From Cryptomeria japonica (taxonomy: Eukaryota > Streptophyta > Pinopsida > Cupressales > Cupressaceae), in assembly GCF_030272615.1 (NCBI RefSeq), contig NC_081415.1, positions 103,098,796 to 103,162,795 on the forward strand: DNA of 64,000 nt. The letters run 5' to 3'. The notes beneath the pieces were generated by a model. The model did no database searches and was not told the DNA's origin. It saw nothing but the letters and a program-made list of their open reading frames with translations. Position 1 is the stretch's first letter. Every line of letters begins with the position of its first letter. Below, piece after piece: positions 24,263-34,025 of the stretch. The position numbers and the translations under genes were made by a program.

Positions 24263-25312
24263 TTGGCTGATAAATGTCACCCATTCACACACCTACTACA
24301 CAAGAACATCTGCTTTCAGTGGGATGCCCGATGCCAACAAGTATTTCAGATGCTTAAAGACTATCTCATGAATCCACCATTGTTGATGCCACTAGATCCA
24401 AGTAGACCGTTATTACTCTATATCTCAGCAACAAGTACAACATTGGGTGTACTATTGGCACAACATAATGCAGAAGGAAAAGAGTGTGTTGTTTACTACA
24501 TCTCTCGCACACTGGTGGGCTATGAACTCAATTACACACCTATTGAGCAAGCTTGCCTAGCAGTAATCTTAGCAGCCACTAAACTAAGGCACTATCTGTT
24601 AACACACAAAGTACAACTCATTGCAAAGATTGATCCACTCAAGTATTTACTTAGCCAAGCAGCATTGACAGGCCGCTTGGCCAAATGGGTGATGATTCTG
24701 AGTGAATTTGACATCGAGTACGTAGACCGTAAAGCTATCAAAGGTCAAGTTATTGCAGATCAATTGGCCGATCCACCCCTCATAGGCGATCATCCTCTCA
24801 TTTCCAATTTTCTAGATGAAGAGATATTCATGATCACAACAGCACAACCATGGAAACTATACTTTGATGGTTCATACACTAGGCATGGCTCAGGGGCAGG
24901 CATTCTGTTTATCACACCTTAAGGTGATAGCATCCCGAAGTCTTACAGGCTCACATTTCCATGCACCAACAACATAGCAGAGTATGAGGCCTTGATAACA
25001 GGACTTAGGCTAGCCGTACAATGGAAATTACAAGAACTACAAGTATATGGTGACTCACAACTGGTCATTCGACAAGCAACAAATGAATATCAGACCAAGG
25101 ATGATAAACTCCTGCCATATAAGCAAATGGTGGACAATCTAAAGACATCATTTACTACTATCACTTTTGAGCAGATACCAAGAGATCAAAATCGAGCTGC
25201 TGATGCTATGGCTACCATCACATCTCTCCTAGATCTTCCACAAAATTCAACACGCTACGATTTCTTGGTCAAATAGCTTTGGATTCCCACTTATGATATC
25301 CCCGAATTCGAA
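24263..25312 (+). pseudogene. Element B RNase H and second RNase H
   Basis: The first, typical gypsy RNase H follows the polymerase (LLLYISATSTTLGVLLAQ, VVYYISRTLVGYE, YTPIEQACLAV). A second complete domain comes next: WKLYFDGSYTRHGSGAG at about 24848, NIAEYEALITGLRLAVQW, VYGDSQLVI and RDQNRAADAMA, with catalytic D, E, D and D all present. Paired RNase H domains are known from the plant Tat lineage. One TAA at about 24920 replaces a Gln present in C. Confidence 0.88.
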
Positions 25313-26602
25313 ATGATATGTTGCCTTGTCAGTTCTAAATCCCCATGGTACGGTGAGTTTTACACCTATCTCCGCGATCACACCCTTCCTCCCAACCAAT
25401 CGAATAACCAACGTAAAACCTTCATTCGCCAAACTTCTCGATATACCATTATTACCAAAACCCTATACCGACGTGGTCTTGATGGTACTCTCCTTCGATG
25501 TCTGGAACAAGGTGAGATAACAAAGGCTTTGGAAGAAGTCCATGAAGGAATTTGCAGGACTCACTCAAGTGGTCCATCACTAGCCAAGAAACTCCTGCGC
25601 AATGGATACTATTGGCCATCTATGGAAAAAGATTCCTACTAGTTTGTCAGAAAATATAAGAAATGTCAAGTTCATGGTGACCTGATACATGTACCATACC
25701 AGGAACTGCAACCAATCACAACACCATGGCCTTTTTGTCAATGGGGCCTTGACCTTGTGGGTAAAATCCATCCATCTTCATCCAACAGCCATAAATTCAT
25801 TATTACCACCACCGAATATTTCACAAAGTGGATTGAAGTTGTTCCACTTACCCAAGTCACCAGCAAGTAGATCGCCTCATTCATCCTCAACTACATCATC
25901 TGCCGGTATGGTGTGCCCATGTCCATCATCACAAATAACGGTCTTCCTTTCAAAAATCAGGATGTCCGTGAACTTTGTGAGAAATTTCATATCCAACATT
26001 GCTTTTCCACCCCCTATTACCCACAAGGCAATGGTCAGGTTGAGGCATCAAATAAAAAAATATTAAGAATCCTCAAGAAAATAGTCAATGATGCTAGCCG
26101 TGATTGGCATGTTCAACTAAATCCGGTGCTATGGGCATATTGAACTAGCATTTGAACCCCTACAGGCACAACTCCCTACTCATTGGTTTATGGTGTAGAA
26201 GCTATCTTGCCTATTGAGGTTGAGATACCATCATTATGGGTTTCCTTGTGCAATCTCATCGATGATGAAGCCTACAGAGTATCCCATCTTCAGGACTTAG
26301 AGTTACTTGATGAGAAGCGACAAGCCGCATACAATCACCTCAAAGCCTATTAGCAGCGCATGAGTAGAAGCTACAATCACTGAGTTAGATCTCATACATT
26401 TGAGGTAGGTGATCTTGTTCTCTGAGAGAATCCTCTCAACCAACCAAACAGAGAACATCAGGGCAAGTTTGAATCAAATTGGCTAGGCCCTTATGTTGTC
26501 ACTGTTGTATTCGGGTCTGGGGCATATCAGTTGGTTACATCAGAAGGAGAACCGCTCGCAGATCCAATCAATAGCATGCACCTCAAACGGTTTTATACCT
26601 AA
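25313..26602 (+). pseudogene. Element B integrase
   Basis: The frame includes NGYYWPSMEKDSY, a zinc finger, the DDE core and the C-terminal region ending RFYT. Two key residues are lost: the first Cys of the CX2C pair is Tyr (RKYKKC near 25657), and the second catalytic Asp is Asn (IITNNG near 25930). The first Asp (GLDLVGK) and the Glu (GQVEASNK) remain. At least eight stops occur between 25640 and 26430, and at every one element C has Gln, Arg or Lys. C is much better preserved. Confidence 0.88.
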
Positions 26603-29224
26603 GCTATACAGAGCATCAGGCTCCCCTGCATACCAGAAAATACCAAAAACATTCAGAAAAATGTCCTGAAGAAATACAAAAACATTCAAAAAGTAAAGAA
26701 AAATCATGCATCCAAATGGTGAACAACCACTCCGGTGGCACCTTGGGTAAGTGCGAAGGTGAAAACCTGGCAAACATGTGCCACTCGTAAAGATAATAGC
26801 TCCAATATCTTTCAGGCTCATTGTGATCACTTCATACATCCATCCATCCATCCATCAACCATGGCTTGTTATAAATCTACAAATCCAAGAAAGTACTACA
26901 TGCATCCTACATCCCGCTTTTTTATAGTCATGTCTAAAAACTGGGGGCAATGCCTTTAACCTATTGATGGAAGTGGATTCTACATTGTCTTGTGATTCAT
27001 TAAAGTTCTTCATTTAAAACTATCTCACAAAATCCAAAAAACATTCAAAACAATTCAAAATCCAAAAAAAAAACATTCAAAACAATCACCAAAATATCAA
27101 AAACATTGGAAATCAAATCAACAAAATCCAAAAACATCAGAAAACATCAAAAATCAATCAAAACACGGAAACACCTTGTACATATTCATCCGCACAGATA
27201 CAAAAAAAACATTGACATAATACTCACACGATGACCATTTATCAATCAAACCACACAATCAACATCAACAAAATCGGAAATTGTCTTTAACAAGGATGCA
27301 TCCTTCCTTACCAAAACAAAGACAAAAGTGACATTTTCTTTGACAAGAAAATTATGTTAAGCTATCAAATACTTGGTTGATTTGTGAGTACAATCATTCG
27401 TTTATCTATATCGGGATCTTTCTGCATTATTTTTTTGTATCATCTGCGCATTATTTCAGATGAAGTTCTGGGGCATGTACTAATGGTGTCTACATGGGAA
27501 GTTCACCAAGCTACGTGATCTTATGCCAAATGTAGTCATAAATCATTACGGCTTGCTGACTACAGCGAATACCTCGACCATATGAGCATGAACCATTACC
27601 AAGGATCCTTATTCTTTATTCTTTATGTATATACTATTTGTTTGCAGGAACATTGCTCTTCCTTTGGTTCCTTCCCCCTCATCCAATTGGATAAAGGTTT
27701 TATCTCTTAGTACGGTATGCACTTGTCTCAGGATATGATCAGCCTAAGATCAAGGAGGACAATCCAAGTCACACATGAATAGAGATAATCCTTGTCTGTT
27801 CCGCAAGCAATACTCTAGTCGACCTGACCCTTATATCAAGTCGTTTGTATTAACTTGCTATATAAAATCCATGTAAGGAATACTCAGGTCATCTTGAATC
27901 ATTATGTCAAGATGCTTGTATTCTCTTCCAACATTTTAAAGCTTAATGATGAAAATAAAGCACTATGGATCATCATTTCATCTCATCTGTTTATATATTG
28001 CATTCCGTTGCATATCACCCATCCATTCATTCATTCATATGTAGGCTTTTATATGCAAAAGTGACCATTAAAGCTGGTCTTGGATACAATCACGACTGAG
28101 TACTCTGATACATCATCAATGCATCATGCAAAGTCTCAAAAACCTTGCATTTTGTTGCATATCACCCATCCATTCATTCATTCATATGTAGGCTTTTATA
28201 TGCAAAAGTGACCATTAAAGTTGGTCTTGGATACAATCAAGACTGAGTACTCTGATTCATCATCAATGCATCATGCAAAGTCTCAAAAACCTTGCATTCC
28301 TCATGGTCATATCATCATCGCATTTTAGTTGCATCTTGCATTAAGTAAATTCATGTCATTTTTAACTTAACATTGCATATAGTTCATTTTTTATATTAGT
28401 TTTCATTAATCATTTGCATCATTGCATAAATCATAAATAATTAGATTCATTCGTGGGATAAAATTGTCCTTGATTGTATTAAGCCATTTACTATGCATTC
28501 ATTTAGTGTCAATTATCCATCATCATTTCATTATCCTTTATTATTTATCATTGCATACATTCATTTATAGTTAAAAGGCACATTCATTCATCCATTATTA
28601 AGTATCTTATTATGCTCATTTTTAGGATTCATTCACATTGCATTCATTATCCTCTTTTTAATTGCATTAAGGTGCCCTTATTAAAAACCATAAGTTGTAT
28701 TATCATCATATTATCATTTTTTACTTAAACATATTTACACATTTAGAATCATAAATTCATTTGTTTCCAAAAACACATTTGTTCATACCATTTTATATAT
28801 ATCCATTTATACATATGCATTCATTTAAACATTATCATATAAACATTTGTACTTTACATTTTGTTTATCCATATTACATTCATTTAAAAACATCTAGATA
28901 CATATCCATACATAAATATCATTCATTCAACCATTGCATTAACATCATCACATAAATTATCTCATCATTATATTACAATAGGAAACACAAAATCCTGTTC
29001 CTAAATCCTCATAAACATACATCATCATCATGGTATTACATACATAAAGCATTACATCAAAAATCAAACAAATCATACATATATAAACCTGCATTCATAT
29101 GTCAGTATCCAACATCATAAATCATCATAAAAACATGCATATAAGAAACATCTCATCAAATGCATACATGTACACATATCCATCTGAACAATAACTCATC
29201 ATCCTGCATAAACATCCATACATA
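26603..29224. other. Element B 3' spacer: A-rich then CAT-rich simple sequence
   Basis: The stretch 27000-27220 is dominated by CAAAATCCAAAAACATT-like phrases, and 28300-29220 by CATT/CATA-rich simple sequence. I see no gene. Element C has an equivalent spacer in the same place (about 43820-45500). It lies between the converging 3' ends of pol and the antisense gene, so 3' ends of transcripts could fall here, but no specific terminator is visible. Confidence 0.6.
28007..28296. repeat. Direct duplication of 147 bp in the element B spacer
   Basis: GTTGCATATCACCCATCC starts at 28007 and again at 28154, and the two units are nearly identical through CTCAAAAACCTTGCATT. The near identity shows that this is a recent duplication. 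Confidence 0.85.
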
Positions 29225-29349
29225 TCAACTACATATCATCAAAATATGGGATCTCCTCATATATATCATCTCATATATCAAAGTATAATGAAGTCTACCA
29301 AATCGGCTACCAAGAGCCATCCAAGATACAGTCCAAAAAATAAACAATG

Positions 29350-31343
29350 ATACAATACATATATGCAAAAATGCTCTCTCAGATGCCACTCTGGCCAGAT
29401 ACTGTACCACCATCTCCACCTGCTCCACCACTGGTGCCCGCACCACCTGATCCATCTCTCCGTGGAGGCCTCATCAAACCCTCACTCACTCCTGCATCCC
29501 CTGATCTCTCTCTCCACAAAGAACCCATCACACCCCCACTGCTCTGCACCCTCTACGATCACTCTAATCTAGCCTACCGCATCTAAGAATAGCTAAGAGC
29601 TCATTGACTAACTGGCACCACCTGCTCATATAAACCCCGCCAGTAGTCTATCTCTGCCTATGCTCGTCGCATCTCCCTCATCACCTCCCCTGTAGGCCCC
29701 TGTGCTCCTACTCAATTCCAGACTCTCTCCTACAGCTCTGCTAATCTCTCCATTGCACTATCCCTCTCCTGCAGCACTAGAGCCAGCTCTGACTCCCATA
29801 CAAATAGCTGCACATCCCTAGCCGCCACCTCTACCTCCAAATCCTCTATCCAGGTCTGCAAATGTGCTATCATGTGATCTCGAAGATCTCCAGTGGCTCC
29901 CTCCCTGGTATCCATAGCCACCTCACCTGTACCACTCTCTCCAGTAGCTCCCTCCCCTCTGTCCATCGGGATCTCCCTCTCCATCCCCCTCCCACCTAGC
30001 CGAACTCCTCCCTGTATCAATGGTCCCTGTGCTATCCGTAGAGGCAGTCCACCTCTCCCTCTCTGCTAAATCCGCATCCCCAACCCACCACCTCCTCCAC
30101 CTCCTCCTCCTCCACCTCATCCTCCACCACCTCCTCCACCTGCCCTCGATCCCCGCCCTCCTACCCTCCTCCATCTCCATCCCCTCTCATCCTAAAAATC
30201 TGGGATCGGCTCTACTAGATCGGATATCCGTAAGATCGGGTGTGCTGCCCGGTACTGCGTGTACTCATCTGCTACTCCTGCATCCATGACCCTCGATCGT
30301 ATATCCCATGGTCTCTCCTGTAGCGTCTGAAACTCCGCCAGTGCCTAATCATACGGCAACACCGGCCCCCATGCATACCTCTCCTGAATCACCCGTCCAT
30401 ACTCCCCTGATCCACTAGGCAATCCCTGCTGCCGCCCAAACTACCTCATCACTCTCCCGAGCACCTGTCTCTCCACATGGTACGAAGTCCTCCCAATGAG
30501 GAATCGGGTCATAAATACATAAGGCAGTGCCTCTGCATCATCATCCCACAGCTCACACTCCAGGTATGGTCACCATATGACTGCATCAAGATGATCCAAT
30601 GCCTGTCGCCACCACTCTAACTTCCCCAGGTGGGGCTAACTCATCATGTCGCTATACATAAACATGTATGGCTAATCCATTGCATGGAACTTAAGACTCA
30701 CAGGTTGAGTCACTGGTAGGTGCTCCCAGGCCCAAATATGCAGCAGCGTCACTCCCACTGCTAAGGAACCCCTCCCCCGGTAAACCACCTCATGAAGCTC
30801 CTGGTACAGGTGCGCTAGCACACACGACCCCCACGCAAATCGAGTCCTCTCGATAATCATCATCTCGATCACCTACCCCCACCCCATGGTCAAACCATAT
30901 GATCGTCTGTCAGGACACAAAAGGCCTCCCATGATACCTGATAGAACTGTTGGAAGAGGCTCATATAACACCGCTAGCTCCTCCCAGGCAATAGAACCAT
31001 CATCAATAAAAACGTCCTCATCAAAAAACCTCTGAACTGCAAGGGTCCCCCAGGATCTGTCATATGTGACCAGCTCCCCCCGAATCGGAATCCGTAGGAT
31101 GCGCCACACATCCTCTAGGGTCACTGTCATCTCCCCCTGTGCCAGATGGAAGGTGCACATCTCGTTGTGCCATCGCTCGGCTAACGCTGTGATCAAATCG
31201 TGATTCATCTGAATCACGGGCATGTGCATCACCTCATACAATCTAATAGCAGCAATACAATCTATCTCTACCTCTGTCAATCGATCCCGCAACCCCTGCG
31301 TCGTAGGATGTCTCTCGTGTAACTACAACACGCCTAGATCCTC
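29350..31343 (-). pseudogene. Antisense plant mobile domain (PMD) gene of element B
   Basis: Plant mobile domain proteins include Arabidopsis MAIN and MAIL1, nuclear factors for silencing and genome stability; many copies sit in transposons. On the minus strand the exon begins at 31343 after the acceptor TTCATGTGTAG. One frame then runs to about 29730 with several stops: HERHPTTQGLRDRLTEVE, ITALAERWHNEMCTFHLAQG, GEMTVTLEDVWRILRIPIRGEL (signature), LAHLYQELHEVVYRG, and a coiled-coil-like tail WIEDLEVEVAARDVQL. The frame shifts after 29730. Exon 1 and the promoter, kept in element C, fall in the deleted 3' part here. Confidence 0.82.
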
Positions 31344-31627
31344 CTACACATGAACATTCATCAACCATCATTAGTTGTTTTGTTTTCAAACTTTTTTAAG
31401 TTTAAACCTAGACTATCAATAGATACTTTGATCAGTATCTTTGGGTCTCAACAGGTAAGCAATCATGGCCACCTAGACTTCAAATGGGTATTTATCCTAA
31501 CAATGACCTAAGTCTCATCAGGCTGCTATGGTTCAAAACAACTCCCACTTCACATCGCCATCCATCCATCATTGGCATCGGGAGATTTTCTTCATCCAAA
31601 CTGGGGCATCTCTTTATCCTAAAACAA

Positions 31628-31796
31628 AAGTGCTATTTTGCCAACAAAAGCGCTAGTTTCCCAACAATAGTGCTACAACCCTAACAAAAGCACTCAATCA
31701 GCTATCCAATAGCGCTCAAACTAAAAATGCGCTAAAAAAACAACACAGTAGCACCCATTCAAATCAATAGCGCTCAAATAAGCACTCAATAGCTCA
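31628..31796 (-). repeat. Element B 3' motif array (CAATAGCGCT), ending at a deletion junction
   Basis: About nine copies of CAATAGCGCT or variants, the reverse complement of the leader motif at 16727-16966. The array would lie in the intron of the antisense gene. It ends abruptly at about 31796, where copia LTR sequence resumes. Confidence 0.8.
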
Positions 31797-32204
31797 GATG
31801 GCTATCCTTGTGAGTCCCATCTCACTGTGATTTTTATCTATTTGGGTTTTCCACATATAAACATTTGTGTCAAGTGGTGAATTCTTTTGTGGTTGTGATC
31901 TTATTTATTGATTTGGTTAATTTCTAATAAGGCATGTTAAGTAGAAGCATTTTGAGATGAATATGTTGAGTTAAGATTAAGAATTGTTGATGTTTACAAG
32001 ATTGAAGGTGTTTACTGCTAAAAGTTGTCATAACAGTTAAACCAGTTAATGTCAAGTATTCTTAAGAATATTGATCTTGACTGAGATATGTTTACTTTGT
32101 TTGACTGAGTTTGACCTTGGGAACTTTGTATCAATTTTTCAATATACTGATTCACCCCCCCTCTCAGTATTCTACCGGATACTTATTCTTTCATCATACC
32201 ATCA
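31797..32204 (+). repeat. Element E 3' LTR, right part
   Basis: It matches the last 415 bp of the 5' LTR (about 9383-9796), from GGCTATCCTTGTGAGTCC to ATACCATCA, and is followed by GGGCA. About 130 bp of LTR between 15271 and this point are missing. The junction has a short shared AGAT. Confidence 0.9.
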
Positions 32205-32400
32205 GGGCAAGTTTGTGTTTGCGTTTGTTGTAGGAGAAGATATTTTTTAATCTGGTTTGAGTTGGAGAAGACTCATTTAAAGAGCAAAGTTTAGCAAGAT
32301 TAAAATCTTCTCAAGCCCTATTTCGAATGTAAGATCGAAAATGGAGATGCAAGGAATGTTACCATGCATGGCTATGCCAGTTGGCCTTCACGGGGGAGAT
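32205..32400 (+). other. Element D internal sequence with a polypurine tract
   Basis: It continues the D internal region past the copia insertion. The last 70 bp (AAATGGAGATGCAAGG ... CACGGGGGAGAT) align with the end of the second D internal segment at about 50810-50874, so both are genuine element 3' ends. Confidence 0.65.
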
Positions 32401-32643
32401 TGTTGGGAATTTGAAGCCCAATGGTCACACGACCTTTTTCCTTCTCCCAACTATTCATTTCATAGTTGAATATGATTATATAATGGTTGTGTGCAACCCA
32501 TGTATTGCAGATTGATTAATGAAGTTATTCCCTACAATTAAAGTGGATGTAGTCATTTGACGAACCATTATAAAAAAAATGTGTTCTTGTCTTTGTGTGT
32601 TCTTGTTAATTTATTTCAATTTTCTACTTGTTTTAAATTAACA
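32401..32643 (+). repeat. Central divergent LTR of element D
   Basis: It starts TGTTGGGAATTTGAAGCC and ends AAATTAACA, 243 bp. It is related to the outer D LTRs but clearly more divergent than they are from each other. It is preceded by a polypurine tract and followed by TGGTATCAGAGC at 32646-32657, which a solo LTR insertion would not have. It also has GAACCATTATAAAA near 32560. Confidence 0.82.
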
Positions 32644-32657
32644 ATTGGTATCAGAGC

Positions 32658-33222
32658 TATAACTTGATATGTAACAAAATCTATAGAGTATCCCCTTCAC
32701 TGTTTCGGAGGGCAATAATGGGACCCTTCTAATTCATGTGTCATACTTAGAAGAGAGCCACAGATTTACTCCTATGCAGATTCTTTGGATCTTTCTGTAA
32801 GATCTTAAGTAGATTGCCAAAGATATTGGTGTGGTATTGAGTGTGGATTGTCTGTTAACATATTGAAACATATTCTTTTCAATACAGAGGTTTATTAGGC
32901 AAAAGATGATCAAAATGGAGAAGCAAAATGTCTGTGACGTTATATTGCTCACAAGTGCTTTGTAGGGATTATCTGTTAACATATTGAAACATGATACATA
33001 TGATTATTTTTTAGGTGATCTATTCAGGGGCATTAAGCGGATTGGATTAATAGCCAACCTTTCAGAGAAGGTCGGATATCTGAAGCAGATGATGACAAAA
33101 TTATCATTATTCAAAGCTATGGAGTTTCTTAATGATAAGCATTCAATTTTCAATTATCTCTTAGTGGAGGCAATTTGAAAGAATCAAACATAAGTGTATG
33201 CAGGCAGTAAATAAGCGTAAAT
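32658..33222 (+). other. Second internal segment of element D, not recognised
   Basis: It follows the central LTR and its primer site. A phrase with CTGTTAACATATTGAAACAT occurs twice (about 32850 and 32971). The longest frame, 32984-33178, gives LFRGIKRIGLIANLSEKVG and a helical tail; I cannot identify it. The segment resumes at 50594 after the nested LTR and element C. Confidence 0.4.
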
Positions 33223-33235
33223 TGCATAATCAGAT

Positions 33236-34003
33236 TGTAGACACCTAAAATTGTCATGTCTAATTAAATAAAGACTTTATTTATTTAATTATTTAAGCTT
33301 AATTCTTCTATTAATTAAATAAATCTTTATTTATTTAGTTCATTTATCCTCTTCTAGCCTTATTTCTCATTTAAATAAATACATTTATTTATTTAAATTA
33401 TCCTTTTCCTAAATTAAATAAATATTTTATTTATTTAATTGATCCCACTTCTACTATTAATTAAATAAATCTTTATTTATTTAATTAATTCATTAGCCTT
33501 TTCTACCCATGACACATGTCATTCATCTCTTAATTCCTACACTACCTACCCCTTTCATTATTTTATTATTTCTTTTACCTACCCTCTAATCATAGCCGAC
33601 CTCCTTTTACACCTCTCAATCTTATCCCTCCATTTCATATAATGTTTTCTATATAAGGAGATGCTTCCTTCATTATCAAACCCTAATGACTTGATCAATT
33701 GACTACTTGACATAGGCGATCCTACTTGCAACCACATTTCCGTTCTTTGTTGAACTCTTGTGCACACATAAAATCTAAGAGCAAATATATCAAGCAAGAT
33801 CAATGGAGATAGGAAGAATGGAGATCCAAACCCTATTGGACATGTGATGGTATAATCTTTGTGATTTCATTTGATTTGCATTGTCTTAGGTAATCTTCAT
33901 ATGTTATGGTGGATCTTTATTGTTGTTAGGCTAGGGTTTTTGTGGTTGAATTCATTTAGCCTTTCAATATCATTATTATTGTTATCCATTTTCACCATAT
34001 ACA
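33236..34003 (+). repeat. Element C 5' LTR
   Basis: 768 bp, TGTAGACACC...CATATACA. Its first 260 bp hold five inverted repeats built from TTAATTAAATAAAT-type arms. TCTATATAAGG at 33648-33658 is a strong TATA box, so transcription would start near 33685. Confidence 0.95.
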
Positions 34004-34006
34004 TTT

Positions 34007-34025
34007 TGGCACACCCGGTGGGACT
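34007..34025 (+). promoter_or_regulatory. Element C primer-binding site (tRNA not identified)
   Basis: TGGCACACCCGGTGGGACT starts three bases after the LTR end. Element A has a near-identical site next to its LTR. It is not the methionine type used by the copia elements here. Confidence 0.7.

Larger units (their letters stand above)
15272..31796 (+). mobile_element. Element B: Tat-like Ty3/gypsy element, 3' truncated, inserted in the E LTR
   Basis: It has a 5' LTR, primer site, leader, a gag-pol reading frame in the order gag, protease, G-patch, reverse transcriptase, RNase H, second RNase H, integrase, then a CAT-rich spacer and an antisense plant-mobile-domain gene. There is no 3' LTR: the 3' array runs straight into copia LTR sequence at about 31796. 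The dual RNase H and antisense accessory gene place it near the plant Tat lineage. It differs from C in LTR, leader and array motif, but its pol is clearly related. Confidence 0.88.
8423..32204 (+). mobile_element. Element E: complete copia element, its 3' LTR split by gypsy element B
   Basis: It is flanked by GGGCA at 8418-8422 and 32205-32209. The 5' LTR is 8423-9796; the 3' LTR begins at 14373, is broken at 15271 and resumes at 31797-32204. Gag, protease, integrase, reverse transcriptase and RNase H appear in copia order. The coding region has one frameshift and about eleven stops. The split 3' LTR lacks about 130 bp relative to the 5' LTR at the point where B sits. Confidence 0.92.

Noticed and set aside
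29347-30289. Plus-strand Pro/Leu-rich open frames (29347-29586, 30020-30289)
   Set aside because: They are the complement of the Gly/Arg-rich part of the antisense PMD gene, whose frame is conserved between B and C.
33579-33803. Minus-strand 74-codon frame repeated identically at 49031-49255
   Set aside because: It is identical only because the two LTRs of element C are nearly identical. It has no protein resemblance.
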